In this document: one piece after another, positions 10,248-22,949 of the stretch
Layout of the letters: the number at the start of each line of letters is the position of its first letter
Numbering within the stretch: the stretch's first letter is position 1
Source of the DNA: Turnera subulata
Lineage: Eukaryota; Streptophyta; Magnoliopsida; Malpighiales; Passifloraceae
Length of the DNA: 64,000 nucleotides
NCBI GenBank assembly: GCA_028386065.3
Contig: JAKUCV010000901.1
Coordinates: 80,915-144,914 of the forward strand
Direction: 5' to 3'
Position numbers and translations under genes: made by a program
Notes under the pieces: generated by a model
The model's input: only the letters and a program-made list of their open reading frames with translations
The model's database searches: none
Told to the model about the DNA's origin: nothing

Positions 10248-12872
10248 CTCTCTTTCTTTTTCTCTTTGCTGCCGCTTCCACTCACTTTCTTTTCTTTCTT
10301 CTCTGCTCCACACCCAACGGCGGCCCTACCTCTCTAATCTTATCTTTTCTTTGCAACACCCGCTGCCTCTACCTTCTCGCCGTCTTCTTGCCGCCGTTTG
10401 ATCCCTGGAGAGGAGAGGAGTGGTTTGTGGCGGGCTTGTGACGGAGGACTCAAGGTCTTCCCTCAGATTGTATGTGTGCGAGTTCTGGGTCGATCTGTCT
10501 CGCCGTTAGTCCGGTAAGTCACCGCTTCCCTTCATCTTCCTATCCTCTTTTCTTCTTGTTCGTTGGCCTTGGGAACCGATTGACTAATCCGGTTTTGTTT
10601 GGCGTGGTGCTTGGGTGTCGTGTTGTTCTGGTGGGTCCGGTTGTTGTGGTTGGTGGCTTTGTTTTGCTTGGTGGTTCGACTGTTTGGTTGTGCACGGTAG
10701 TCGTGATGTTGTTGTGGAGGTGCTTGACTTCCGTTGTGTTGTTTTAGGTTCGATGTGGTGGCGCGATTGGTGTTTCGTTGGTGGCTAGATGCTATGTTAT
10801 TTTGAGGCAGTGAGATGCTTGTAGTGTTGCTGGATAGTGGTGGTTTCTGGGTGCTCGGGATAGGGGTTTTGCAGTGGAGGTGCGATCTGCTGTGACCAGG
10901 CTTGGGTCGCCGGCAGTGTTGTGTCGGTCGGTTTAGTTCCAGCCAACGAGTGTACAGATTTGTGGTCCAGTAGGTTCTTGGCCTTCCTTTTCTCCTTTCA
11001 ATTGTGTCGATAATTCTGAGAATAGGGAGATGTGGCTTGAATATTGATTTGTTGTTCTTTGTGTCAGTGCTTGGGTTGGATGTTGGGGTTGCGATGTTGT
11101 TGTTGGACAGTGTTGTATTGTAGTACATTTAATCAATGTATTAAAAAGAAAAGGTTTTAGTGAAAACCGAGTGCGACGGCATGTTGAGAGACGCGTGGCC
11201 GGAATCCACCCGATGCGGAGAGAACCTTTAGGCCGGTAAGTCCGAGCTCGGATTTAGGAGTTAGTTTGACTATCATGACGGGTTGGGCCCAGGCCCATTA
11301 ACTCTATTTGGTTCATGGATAGAGAATGAGAGTAGGCCCAATAAAGAGTAATTGTTTGAGACGGGCTTTAGGCCCAAACAAAGGGCAAATGCAAGATTTG
11401 GGTTTTAGGCCCAATGGTATAATCAAGTAAGTAGACTAATGGACGATGAATCCGGAAGTTGGGTTGGTTGAGGCTTATAAGAATTATTTGGGCTTAGATC
11501 CAGACCTTTTTGTAACGAGCCTAGACCAACGATTTATAAACATAGTCGGGCTGGAGGACTTAAGTTGTTATAGAGATATAATCACATAACTAGTATGCAT
11601 CTATCATGTCCTATGTTTGCCATAAATGTGATTCTGTTGTGTTATAACATAGGATATGTCGAGGCAAGGCGGTGTATTGGATTTTTCCAAGGCAATTTCT
11701 ATAGTTCAGGTGAGGACATATAAACCTTTTTATGCTTTACTGCCTGCGGTACTCAGGTTGATGGGCTTGGGACACAGTGTGGTAAATGGTGCTATGCTGC
11801 AAGTATTTTATGCCTGTTTTAGCTTGTGATTCATGCTTTGGCTGTGTGGTGTGCCTGATTGTATATGTATATTCTTGATGCTCTGTTAATTATTATGAGC
11901 TGATAATGCCATGTTAATCGTTATGAGCAGATAATGCCATGTTAATTGTTGTGGGCTAACAATGCCATGTTAATCATCTATGAGCTGAATTGCCATGTTT
12001 ATGATATGTTCTGGTTGCAACATCATGTATATTTTGAGCCATAGGCTCTGTTTAAGGAAAAATGTTGTAATGGTATACAACCTGTATACAACCATAAGAA
12101 ACACTTAGACAAACTTCATAATTGGTAGGATAACAAATATTCTACTGTGGGTCTATTGATCGGTTGCACCGAGTGGGAGAGTGGGTACCCCTCGGGAGTT
12201 GTGATGGATAAAAACAGAGAGTTTTAGAGACGGTGCCTTGGGGATTAGATGGAAGCTCCCCTTGGTTTTTTTGGTACTGAGAGCATCCCTCAGAGAGGCG
12301 CCGCCATGGGGAAGGTGGGTGTACCCCTTGGTTATTGTATACCTGGTCTTGGTATGTACTGAGTGCACCCCTCAGAGAGCCGTCGGCCACTTGAGGTATT
12401 TCAGTGGTTAGTTTTGTTTCAGACCTTACCCGTTCCGATGAGATAGTATTTTTGGGTTGAGCCCTGGACTGATCAGTTGCTACAGCACCCGACGTACACA
12501 GTAGAGGGCCCTAATAAAATATTCAACCGTCATTAAATACCAAGCATAACTATAATAAGTTGTTTAAGTCTGATGTTGACTTTGTACTTTGCACTGTGAC
12601 TTATTTGTGCACTATGGTTGTTATTGACAGAAATCGATGTACTCGTGGTTGATTTGTATTAGTATATTCTGGTTTATTTGTTTATGGTGAGAGAGTGGTT
12701 GGTCTCACCCCTCACTTTTACATAGGTTGACTGATCGTGGGTCAGGGACGCATTCAGGTAACTGGGCCTACTTTCCTTCGTGGATGGATCCATAGGTTGA
12801 CACTCCATATCTTTGCATTTGTCATTGGACTCGTTATTGATTTCCGTTGTATAACTTATCGGGATGCTATTT

Positions 12873-15787
12873 TGAAACGCCTGTGTCCCAATTTATTAAT
12901 ATAAAATAGAATTTAAAGACTGTGAGGGGGTGAGATCAACCACTGTCTCACCGCAAACAAATAAACTAGAATATACAAATACAAATCAACTACAACATAG
13001 GTGTCAGGCAGTAACAGACACAGAGCACAAAACACAATCAATTGTTTGTCACAATTATCAAAAATTAGTGCTTTATTAGAGTTTTAGTATTTTATTAGGG
13101 CCCTCTACTGTGTGCGTCGAGCTCGGTCCCGTTTGATCAGACAACCAGGGCATAGGCCCAAATACAATCAAGGCCCAAGCCCAAATATCATCATAGAGAG
13201 AGAGAGACAGACAGAGAGAAAGAGAGAGGTAGAAAAGGGGAGGTAGAAAGAGGGAGGTAGAACTGGTCATCACAGACCCATATGCAAAACTGCATATACC
13301 ATGCTATCCCGCATGCATTCCCGAGGGGTATCACTTCCCGCTCGAACCAACCGGTCAACAGCCACACAGTTGAATATTTTTATTGTACATTATTCTTAGG
13401 TATGCTTAAAGAGTTATGTGTACCATACGTTAGGATTATACAGGGTTGTGTGGATTTAATATCTTATTCTCAAGTCCGGGCCTCTAGCCCACAGTCCACC
13501 ACACAAACCACCAATCCATATCTCATGTTATTCAACATAACTAAACAAGTCATGATCGACATGCACAATATATCACATCGGAAAAGAGGTCACATAATCA
13601 GGCACGCCACATCAAAGGTATCATCAACATAATACACTTTGCAAATAGCGACATCAACACAACAGGCATACACGCATACAGCATTCAATGCCAAACAAAT
13701 ACTACCACTTGTATATCATGTTAACTAACCGAGCATTGTAGGCAGTAATGCATACAAGGGTTTATATGTCCTCACCTTGGCCATATCAATTGTCTCGGAA
13801 CCTGAAGCTTTGTTCCGCCTCGACATTCCTATGCCCTCAACATCCTACCACATATACGTCACATAAGACACTTATTCATGACAAATACTAAATGCATGTT
13901 AAAGATGAAATCTTGAGCCTTCTAGCCCGTTTGTGTTCATTAACTGTGAATCCACTAATAAGTGAGGGTCCAAGCCCAAATATAATCCTTAAACTCCATA
14001 ATTTCATATTTAACTTAAATCCATATTATAGGTGTTGGGCCTAAGCCCATATAAACTTAATCAAACCTTATCGAGCCTAGAGTCCATCTCAAATACAAGC
14101 CATTGGGCCTAAAGCCCACCTCATTAGTCATTGGGCCAAAAAGCCCATATAAAATTAATATGACATTAATTGGGCCTAAGCCTGGCCCATCCTCAAAATC
14201 ACATTAACCGAACTCCCAAGCCCAAACATTTTCCGGCCCAAAAAATACTACGTGCGTCGGACATGTACCGGCCACGCCACTCAACTTTCCAAGCTCGGTA
14301 TCCACTATACCCTTCTCATTTTAATACAATGATTAAATACAATTACACTATATGACATGTACAAAATCAAATAACGGCCAACACCGAGAATTACCATGTA
14401 ATGTCGGGAAAAAAATTTATGTCTTGCCGGAACAGCAACCCGAGCCTCGCCGGATTCCGGTCAGCCCTCGCTGGAAAATTCCATAACAGCCCATATATGC
14501 CCCTTAAACAAGCTGCCGACCAAAAACAACACCGACCGAACATGCAACTCAATTATCCAGATTTCCAAAGCAATTAAATAAATTCACAACTCAAGGTCAC
14601 CGGTAAAGCTTACTGAAGAAGAACGATCCCTCAATGTTCCGTTAGATCCGGACCAATGTGTTGGTCCTCGCCTCAGAACCGGCAGGCTCGAACACAGCCC
14701 CTGTCCAGGTGGAACCCGCACCAGCAAGGCCGAAGTCTCGTCGCCATCCACCACGAACTCGCCGCCGACCGTCGACCCGCAACAGCACAACCTGACACCA
14801 CCAGCAGCCCCGGCCAACGTAGCCACCAACCAAAACAATAACAAGACCACCAGCCACCTCGCGTCCACCCGCCATCATCTGTAAAACAGAACCCTGTTCG
14901 GGTTAATTCCAACCAACAATAACATCAACAACCAACAACAAACCCAGAATGAAAGCAGGAGTGAGGAGGAAGGGACGGCGACACTTACCCAGGTGGCGAC
15001 GGCGACAGGTTTGGGTTCACGCCTCGGGTCATTCGTCGTTCGTCCTCTTCGGGTGTGCCTCCTCTCCACCTCGATGCAGCAACGACGGCGACTCCTCGTC
15101 AGGCCCTTCTGTCCGAGCCCAGATCGCGAACCAACCCCGCCTTCTCCCTCGACCTGCACCGACGACAACACGAAAAGAAGAGATGGAGGCGGCGGCATCT
15201 CGACGGCAGTGGCTCGAAAGGAGGAAGGAGAAGAAGAAAGGAGACAGCAGGTGCGGCGGTTATGAGTGAAAATGAAGAGGGAGAGGAAGGGAATCGGGGG
15301 GTAACCATAGTCTGCACGATTGAGGGCGTGTGCTCAGGGAACAAATCGTGGGAGAGAGTGTGGGCGGCGGCTCGGGGAAAGAAGAGAAAAAGAAAAGAGG
15401 GTAGGAAAAAGAAAAGAAAAAGAAAAGGAAAGAAAAAAGAACTTTTAGGGTTTGGCCGGCCAGGATCAAAACGACGTCGTTTTGATCTTGGTCGCGGTCA
15501 ACCCTTACCAAGTCAACGCGCCTGTGTAATTTTTTTATTTTATTTTTTTCCTTTCTTTCCTTTTTCCCAAAACGACGTAGTTTTAGGTTCAACTACTTCA
15601 ACCCGCCTTTCACATCGAAACGCGACTTATTCCCGACGAAACCAAACATGCTATAGTTATAACTTAATACAGATATTCCCAAGGAAAATAATTCATTTCC
15701 ATGACCAAAAATCCGGAAAATGGGAAATAAAATTTTAAAATTCCGAAAATCCACAGAAATTAAATACCGAAAATTTGGGGCGTTACA
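12873..15787 (-). mobile_element. Solo LTR-A (minus) inside the forward LTR-A
   Basis: On the plus strand it starts TGAAACGCCTGTGTCCC and ends GGGGCGTTACA, so it is a complete minus-strand LTR with no internal region. The 5-bp flanks are TATTT (12868-12872) and TAATT (15788-15792), one mismatch. The intact 5' LTR (5827-5850) shows the unbroken site, GCTATTTTGTTTTATTTGG. Near its 5' end it carries a 24-bp perfect palindrome (15464-15487) and TTGAC cores. GC-rich open frames at 14584-15738 are read on both strands and look compositional. Confidence 0.9.
15464..15487. promoter_or_regulatory. 24-bp perfect palindrome in LTR-A
   Basis: AAAACGACGTCGTTTT is flanked by GATC on both sides, making a 24-bp perfect palindrome 300-324 bases from the LTR 5' end. 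A second CAAAACGACGTAG motif lies about 100 bases nearer the LTR end. GTTGACC and GTTGACT-like cores (minus strand) lie between them. Function is not known; dimer binding or a hairpin are both possible. Confidence 0.6.
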
Positions 15788-16010
15788 TAATTTGTTTTAT
15801 TTGGATTGAACATTTGTTATTCTGGTTGGTTTGCCGGTGTTTACTTGGCTTGATAAGCCTGATTTATTGTTCAGTCATTTAGCACCCTGATATTTAATTT
15901 ATTGTTATGAGGTTTTGATGGAATGTTTTCCACGGATGTTGGCATCCCTAGACTCAAGGGCATTTTGGTCTTTTCATTATTATTTAAGTTTTGTATATTT
16001 GTTCTTGGGA
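15788..16010 (+). repeat. 3' LTR of the LTR-A element, second part
   Basis: It matches 5833-6048 of the 5' LTR base for base with few changes, for example GGTTTGCCGGTGTTTACTTGGCTT and TGTTTTCCACGGATGTTGGCATCCC in pieces. Homology stops at TCTTGGGATGCG. Confidence 0.85.
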
Positions 16011-16310
16011 TGCGATAGTTTCATTAATGGGTACTAACTATATCAGTACGGTGCACCTACCTTTTCGGTGCTCATTCCAGAAAAAATTCCAAACTTAAAC
16101 GTGCTTGACTTGGAGAAATTCTGGGATGAGTGACCTCCTGGAAGTTTTTCGCGAAAGCATGCGAGTGAGGACAAAGCATGCTGGAAAGGTCTTGTGTTGG
16201 TCTATAGTGACAGTCGACAAGCCGGGATGTTACAGTTGGTAGCGGAGCTCCAAAACTCCCCTAGTACGGTGCGGGGTTCGAGGACGAACCAAGCAGAAGC
16301 TGGTGGACCT
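16011..16310 (+). repeat. Fragment of another gypsy LTR end plus PBS-like site
   Basis: This unrelated piece ends CCGGGATGTTACA at 16234, followed by TTGGTAGCGGAGC (16236-16248). That is an LTR 3' end with a primer binding site. About 60 bases later TGTGACACCTGGGG (about 16308) could be the start of another LTR, implying an almost complete internal deletion. Family not identified. Confidence 0.5.
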
Positions 16311-16365
16311 GTGACACCTGGGGTCTAAGAGGAGTGCACCTAGCTCTTATTTTTAAGAAAATATT

Positions 16366-17640
16366 TCAACCCTCCATATCTTTTCTAAGAATATCATTCT
16401 CTTTTAGCAACTTGTCACACATAGCAATATTACATGCAATCTTCAATTCAAGTTCAATATGAACATTTTGAATAGCAAATTTCTCTATTTCATAATCGAT
16501 CAGCATAAGCACGATCAAATTTTTTATATGCATTTTTATGAGCTTCAATATCATACTCAAAAATATCAATGTATTTTTTGTATGCAATGTTTTTCTTAAG
16601 AGCTTGCTTGTATTTATCATGCAATTCACCAAATGCAACTTGTAATTCATCAGAGGTGAAGTCAAGAGAGTCATTTACCTCAAATTCTCCTTAAGCCATA
16701 AAGCACAGATTTACTGCTTCATCTACGCCCGAGTCACATGAAGAATCTAAGTCATCACAAGCAAAGATGACCTTCTTTTCCTTGGTTTTTGAAGAATCAT
16801 AATTGTTTTTCTTTTGGTAGGGACAATCAAACTTGATATGGTCAGGACGGTTGCAACCAAAGCACACAAGAAGATCCTTTTTTGGTTCTTCAATCTTTTC
16901 TCCCCTAGGACTTCTTCCTTTGAGTTGCTTCTTCATCTTAAGATAGCTTACAAATTTTCTAGTGACTAGAGCCACATCGGCATCACTTTCATCGTCTCTT
17001 GGTTTCTATACCTTTAGAGCTAAGTCTTTCTTGTTAGGTTCCTTCACTTTCATTTTTGAGCGATTGACGAGTAGCTTGCCAATCAGTTAATCACAGGAGA
17101 GAGTATTCAAATTTTGTACTTCTTCTATGACAGAAACCTTTGGCTCCCAGGAAGTGATCTATGAACCTTTGAAACCTTTTCTCTATGTGATAACTTTTCC
17201 ATGGGTTATAAGACTATTTTAGAGAATAGTGAAGTGAGTATCCATATCCTGTATAGTTTCTCCAGCAACCATCTAGATTAGCTCAAAGTCTCTCATCAAG
17301 CGTTTGAGCCTTGATTCCTTTACCTGATTTGTGCCTTCATGAGTTATACATAAGAGCCTTTAGATATCATAAGTTGTTTCATATGACCTGACCCTTTGGA
17401 ACTCACATTCACTTATGCAACAAAGTAGGACATTATTGGCTTCAGCTTCAAGCTTGGTTCTTCTCATTTCTTCTTCCGTCCAGAACTGCATATCTCTCAC
17501 GGTCCAATTTATGGATTTTGCACTATGCTCCACAATTCTAGATCCTTCCATTCAAGAAAGATTTTCATTTTAAACTTCCAATAGTTTATGTTTGCATCAT
17601 CAAGGCAGGGTGCCTTGTTGACACTTGTTCCCTCATATCC
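16366..17640 (-). pseudogene. Decayed SIRE-like copia gag
   Basis: Three open pieces on the minus strand resemble the gag of the SIRE-type element at 29785-31722. One (17360-17551) contains NNVLLCCISECEFQRVRSYE. One (16691-16975) has MALVTRKFVSYLKMKK and a zinc-knuckle start, CFGCNRPDHIKFDC. One (16366-16674) carries the region downstream of the knuckle. The zinc knuckle binds packaged RNA in this family. Stops and frameshifts separate the pieces and no pol follows, so the element lost most of its length. Confidence 0.8.
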
Positions 17641-17679
17641 ATGATTTTTGTCTCTGGATATTATTCCTCTACACTAAGA

Positions 17680-18523
17680 TCGTAACTCTACTACCAATTG
17701 TAGGCTCAGAAAAGCCTAAGAAGAAGGGAGGGTGAATTAGCTTTTCAAATAATCGCAGATATGGTTTCTGATAAAACCAAGCAACTGGTTATAGGCAGAA
17801 GCCACAATAAACACAAATTGGATGAACTCCACGAACAAATTGGAAATAAAGTGAGAGAAGGGAAGAGAGAAATAGAAATCACACAAGTGATGTATAGTGA
17901 TTCCCCACATCTGGGTAAGTCAACTACCTAAAGGATCTTCCTTTAAGATTTCAAACTCATACTTATACTTAACCTTTTGCGGGTTCAACCTTAACCTTTA
18001 GAAGAAACAAGCTTCAGCTCTAACCTAAAGCATGCTTCTCACAAGCGCAGCTCTAACCTATCCTCAAAATTTTATTATAGACTTGAGTATCCAGCAAAAC
18101 TCAAAAAACTACTCTTACAATGAGTACGAATACAAGTGTGTAAACCAGATAAGAAACCACAGGTATAAGCATGAAATACACACTTAGATTTTTTTCAATT
18201 GGCTGGGATATTTTTAGAGAGATTTTGGACCTCTTTATACAGATTTCAAGTGGGAGAGCTCTTCTCCCGACGACTCTTAAGATTCAAGAGTTGACTTATG
18301 TCCTACACTTGTCCATGATGGATTAATTTATGGAAGTCTTGCACTTTTCAATTCCTCAATTTGAAAATGATATCATTTTTGGTAAGTTTGGACCACAAAC
18401 TTAATTGAAGTTAGGTGAGGAGATATAACTTTCTCTGGCCACTAATCTCTTCCTTGCACACCACTGTTAGCCGTTGGTGGTTGGTCTTCAATGAATGTGA
18501 GGACCACCCACAACTTGCAGTAA
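17680..18523 (-). repeat. Possible LTR and PBS of the decayed SIRE-like element
   Basis: At 17687-17698 the minus strand reads a PBS-like CAATTGGTAGTAGAG. The adjacent plus-strand text TGTAGGCTCAGAAAAGCC..AAGGGAGGGTGAATTAGC resembles the LTR end of the intact SIRE element (31778, TGTAAGCCCAAACAAGC..GGGTGAATTAGC). The other end of this LTR is not defined. No believable ORF is present. Confidence 0.55.
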
Positions 18524-18526
18524 AAG

Positions 18527-21153
18527 CACTACAAGAAGTTTTCTCACTTTTTTTTTTCTTCCACCGCTTCCACCGTTTGCTCTCGCCTGAAAACTTTCGT
18601 CTACCCAGGCTAGGGGCTGCCGTTCGGGATCTACCCGGCGGCCAGCCTCATAAGCCTTTTTTTCTTGCTTTTCCTCTGCTCTATAATAAAGTGGTAGATC
18701 TCTGTTGCTTTTTAAGCAACCTGTTTCTGTTTCTGTACAGTTTTCCAGGAGTGCTCCTCGTGATAAATCATAGAAGCTACAACAATCTTGTTATCACGTC
18801 GGTGTCGAAGATCTCCTCTCTCTATTTCAGGATCTGCAGTTCTTTCCCTCTCTGGTGAGAGGTAGTTTAAGGCTTGTTATGTTTCAATATGCCTTTATTC
18901 CTTTGGATTTGTTTTCCTTTGGTACTGTTACAAGCCTTAGTTTTAATCCTCATGTTGGAAGATTTCTCTGTTCCTTTTCTTTAATAGTCTTGGAGCTTTT
19001 ACACTTGACTTGCGTCAAGTTTTATTGTATCTCTATGTACTATTTTCGGTTTTAATAGAACAGGTCTACCCGACTTTTATCTAAAAAAAAACACTACAAG
19101 AAGAACATTTATTGGTAAGAAAAGAAACGGTCACTAAAACTATAAATTTTTATCACTAATGAGTTTTCGAGAGAGATATAAAGTCCATCAACACCCCATC
19201 ATAAAAGGCTTCACTAAAAGTATTGAGGAAGAATTTTGTCTTCCCTCCATAATATTTAGTTGTGACAGATCAAAATCTGTCCTTTAAAGCAGTAATAATG
19301 ACGGATTAGCCTTTTATTAGAGACAGATTTGTCCGTTACTAAAAGCTTGTCGTCATAAATAATATAGTTTTGGAGAAATGTAGGCTTTCTCTTGTTGATA
19401 GTATAAGCATTTACTTATGGTAATTTTTTTGATAATATTTATTTTAATTATTTACGGTAATTAAAAAAAGGAGCCACTTTTTTCCCTTCAAACAAGTAAT
19501 ACAAAAAATGATAATAGTTTGATATATTCTATGTATTCTCATATCATTGCAAATTGGAACATTAGATACCACACATCACTTGTTATATGCAAGTCATAAC
19601 AGAAATAAATGAACACTAACGCTTTGCACCACCTCCTTTAGTATGAGTAACTAAAGTAAAATAGCAGCACATATTCATACGCACTCGTTATAGGGTACTT
19701 AAAATAGATATAAAGAGGCATGACTATTTCAATAAAAAAAAAATGACTAAAAAAAGCAACCGAGCAACATCCTCATAACGAATCCTATATTCTATAAGTC
19801 CAGCAGTACCTGCAGGAAGAAAAAGCAACAAAATTAAATATTTTTCCAACAGTGTTATTATAGCATCAAATTAATTTTTTCCTAGGAACTGGGACAAAAT
19901 ATGCATGTTATACCAAAGTGCGTGCAATAGAAAGCTAAACAAAGGCATACTTTTTATTGCTGGTTATTCAGACGTAAAACACATAGTTGTATAGGATGTG
20001 GAGAAGTTGGTGGGAGTAGGCTTAAGAAGCCAAGTCTTATAAACTCCTATGTTCATTTTCGCAAATGTTATTGAAAATTGTAATATAATGCAATTGACCC
20101 AATGCATATCCAGATCCATCCAACTATGAGAAATTTTAACATGAAAGATGACAATTGAAAATGAAATCAAAATATAGCACAAAAATTGAAAGACAGTCTT
20201 GAAACTATGTGAATGATAATGGCATTTTAAGGTTCAACTCCAAACTGCTTGATCGAGCACCTAACAATTTAACTCCATTTTAATAAAAAGGAAATATACA
20301 TGACAAAATCAGTCAAACAACTCAAAAATAATAATCTGTAATGTTATTGCCTTCTTTATATTTTATTATTGCCCGCTAATTGTTGTCACCATTGTGGTAT
20401 TATATCAAACACTTGGTGGGCAATGGAAAATATACTAACCCACCGAAACATAAAATACCAATTTGGTCTGTTAAATACAAGAAATAAACAATATTCAATC
20501 AAGATAGGTTAAAGACTTACCAGAATAATATGCTTCTTGACTCCACAAAAAGTATGAGAAAACAAAAAATTTCCACTCTTGAATTTATTCAGACTAACAA
20601 GAAAAGTATTTGAAGAGAAAGATTGGAGAAGTGTGTTGCTACTTTTTCTCCCTCTATCAAAAATATAAGTTTTCGTGGTAGCTAACAATTTAAGATTAAT
20701 ACTAGGGAGAAACGATTTGGTACTACTATTGGGCTGTGATTCCTAAACCTTAGCTCACAAAACCAATATTGACAGAACTAAGGTTTTGCTCTCTTTAAGT
20801 CATAGGTTTTATATGCACATTTGACCCTAAATATGATGCATAATAAATACTTAAAGATTTTATTTTATTTTAAATATTTAAAAATTTATTTGATATGGTG
20901 TAACTAAGACAGAGTAAAATTTTCTCCTTAAAACCCTTCCTTAAAGGTGAAGTTACACTAAAATTTTGGAGCATTTAAACTTATATATGGTAAAGACTTT
21001 TATTTATAGCTAACTTTTTTTTTCCTTAAAAGTATGGCCAAAAACATATTTTGGGACCAATTTTGTTACTTGTCCTTATTTATAAACCTTTAAGGATCAT
21101 TTCTAATGTCTATCATTAAATGATGGTCCCTAAAACAACAAATTCCTATAGTG
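18527..21153. mobile_element. Non-autonomous CACTA (En/Spm) transposon
   Basis: The left end is CACTACAAGAAG. The right end reads, inverted, CACTATAGGAATTTG, so both ends fit CACTA-type termini. The flanking 3-bp duplication AAG (18524-18526 and 21154-21156) matches the family's 3-bp target duplications. The interior holds GACAGAT/GACGGAT-type subterminal motifs near 19260-19350 and is otherwise AT-rich. There is no transposase ORF, so movement would need a helper. A ~550-bp retroposon inserted in the left terminus duplicated the first 12 bases. Without it the element is about 2.06 kb. Confidence 0.85.
18539..19091 (+). mobile_element. Poly(A)-ended retroposon in the CACTA terminus
   Basis: This 553-bp insert ends in a run of A (19083-19091). 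It is flanked by the 12-bp direct repeat CACTACAAGAAG (18527-18538 and 19092-19103), as expected for LINE-type target-primed insertion. The interior has small open frames (18415-18858, 18855-19055) but no domain that I recognise. It could be a 5'-truncated LINE tail or a SINE. Confidence 0.75.
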
Positions 21154-21156
21154 AAG

Positions 21157-21525
21157 GTTGATAGTGACTAATGCTCAAGACTACTCCAGGAACCATGTGG
21201 ATGGTTTCTTCCGAAACCATACATCCTATCTTATACTTAATCAACATAAGATACATTCATAGCGTACATAAATAATAACTAAGCATGGTTAATCATAAAT
21301 TTAGACCAATTAGATCATTAAGCCCATGTTTAGGCCAACAAAATTAAGGACGTTCATTAGCTTCTAGAACTCCAAATTGTACCTCTTTTCACAATTACTT
21401 AATTCCCACACCTATTAAATCAATCAAATTCCTTTTATATCCAAATAACAACAATAATATGAAAAACAATATTCAAATTTTAATGGGGCAAAAATCCACA
21501 AAAATCTGATGTTATTTGGTCCGAA
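21157..21525. other. Unassigned AT-rich stretch
   Basis: This joins the CACTA right flank to the truncated SIRE LTR. I see no ORF, terminal repeat or RNA signature. It probably continues the sequence left of the CACTA insertion. Confidence 0.5.
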
Positions 21526-22934
21526 ACTAATTAAAACTTTAAACAATAATAATTGCGGAATTAAAAAGAAGAGAAAGCAAACCGATTTATACTGGTTCAC
21601 ACACACACAACCCGTGTGGCTAATCCAGTCCTCCGAGAGACTCTCTCGAAGATTCCACTATCACCGTTAAGCTTCCGGGTGCTTAACAAACCGTTTACAA
21701 CTCCTGCTTGAAGATTCAACACTTCAAGACTTTTCCCACAGAAAGAAGACCCTCTTCCTATGAATTCACTATGAAGGGAATAATCCTCCCTCAAGGTGTG
21801 TGATTACAATTGAGTCACTCAAAGCAAAAACTCTCTTCAAGAATAGGTATGAGTACACAAAGTAAGCTCTATAAGGCAACTCTCAATTCTCAATGATATT
21901 GGTTCATAAATGATATGTATGTATAACAATGAATGCTTGAAATTGTAGAGAGTCGATTGCCATAAAACAAAGACCTACATGCTCTATTTATAAGGTTAAA
22001 AACATGTATTACCGTTGGAAAATCAGTTCAAAACATCTTTAAACAAAGTATCATGGAAATGTGAAAAGTATATCTGCTCATGTCGGTTGAACATCGATGT
22101 TGCAAATCAGGACATCGATGTTCTAGCCTTTGAGTGGGCATTATTGGCCCAACGGTCATAAGGACATCGATGTTGCAAATCTGGACATCGATGTCCTGGC
22201 CAGTGAATGTGAATTATTGGGCTAACGGTCGCTAGAACATCGATGTTGGCCAGAAGGACATCGACGTTCCACAAGACATTGTCCAAGACCCGAGACGAAA
22301 TAACATCGATGTTCCATATCTGAACATCGATGTTTTGGACATTCCCAAAACAATCTTAAAACCAGATTCAATAGGACATCGATGTTATGAAACAGGACAT
22401 CGATGTTCAAACTCTTCAAAGCAATTTTTAAGCATAACGGTCATGAGGACATCGATGTTCACAAATTGGACATCGATGTTATAAACTACTGCCTACTTTT
22501 GGAAAAATTATTTTAGTGCAGGACATCGATGTTCCAATATTGGACATCGATGTTCAAAGCTTAGAAACCTTCTCGAAAGCTTGGTTTCACGGCAGGACAT
22601 CGATGTTCCAAATTGGGACATCGATGTTCATGGCTTGGAAGACATAAATATGATTGAAATAAAATCAAAATGATGCATGAGTAAAAGTAATTTTGTTTGA
22701 GCCAATAACTTAGAGACATTGAATGTTTAACCTTGTACAAAATTGAGTTCCTAACTCTTCTTTTTCTTCTTGCTTGATCTTTTCACATCCATTCTTGAAC
22801 TTTTGATGTCATAAGGCTTTGCTCTTGATTATTTCTTTTTGCTCCATAATAATGATCATCTTAATACAAGGTTGATTTGTCATTATCAAAGCTGAATGAG
22901 ATAAAGAGATGTTAGCAAAACATTATTTTCAACA
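21526..22934 (-). repeat. 3' LTR of the SIRE element (outer end truncated)
   Basis: It aligns with 31824-33227 almost throughout, with a 6-base indel near 21745 and about 25-30 other differences. Its minus-strand start TGTTGAAAATAATG abuts the polypurine tract at 22935. The end that should read GCTTGGGCTTACA is missing. It holds the eight-pair ACATCGATGT array. Confidence 0.9.
22091..22627. repeat. Array of paired ACATCGATGT palindromes (3' LTR)
   Basis: Sixteen copies of the 10-bp palindrome (one with a single change, ACATCGACGT at 22258) start at 22091/22112, 22164/22185, 22237/22258, 22303/22324, 22376/22397, 22449/22470, 22523/22544 and 22597/22618. Every pair is exactly 21 bases apart. 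Pair-to-pair steps are 73, 73, 66, 73, 73, 74 and 74. The DNA between copies is not conserved to the same degree. Confidence 0.97.
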
Positions 22935-22949
22935 ATTTCCCCCTTTTTG
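22935..22949 (-). other. Polypurine tract of the SIRE element
   Basis: On the minus strand AAAAAGGGGGAAAT directly precedes the LTR start TGTTGAAAA. Confidence 0.85.

Larger units (their letters stand above)
9879..12872 (+). repeat. 3' LTR of the LTR-A element, first part
   Basis: It starts TGTAACGCCTCG after the polypurine tract and continues to 12872, where a minus-strand solo LTR interrupts it; the rest is at 15788-16010. It contains a hairpin (10079-10100), two TTGAC cores (about 10127 and 10146), a pyrimidine-rich microsatellite (10208-10247) and a GC-richer stretch (10300-10500). Open frames inside it, such as 10472-10747, are compositional and match no protein I recognise. Confidence 0.85.
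4972..16010 (+). mobile_element. Ty3/gypsy LTR-A element, decayed, with nested insertions
   Basis: This is the forward element of the LTR-A family. It has a partial 5' LTR (4972-6063), a PBS-like site (6064-6076), a decayed internal region with pol remnants (about 6825-9829), a polypurine tract, and a 3' LTR starting at 9879. The 3' LTR is interrupted by a minus-strand solo LTR of the same family (12873-15787) and resumes until about 16010. The chromodomain-like pol end again suggests a Tekay/Del relative. Many stops and frameshifts show that it is old. Confidence 0.82.

Noticed and set aside
10472..11136. Open frames on both strands at 10472-11136
   Set aside because: They sit within the LTR-A 3' LTR, are Val/Leu- or Thr/Asn-rich from skewed composition, and match no family I know.
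15055..15738. 227-residue open frame and overlapping frames on both strands
   Set aside because: It lies inside a solo LTR, is Arg/Lys-rich from purine-rich DNA, and has no domain; the matching parts of other LTR-A copies do not keep the frame.
22091..22627. CRISPR-like array (short repeats at regular spacing)
   Set aside because: The repeats are 10-bp palindromes in paired spacing inside a plant LTR; no cas genes, no leader, wrong repeat length.
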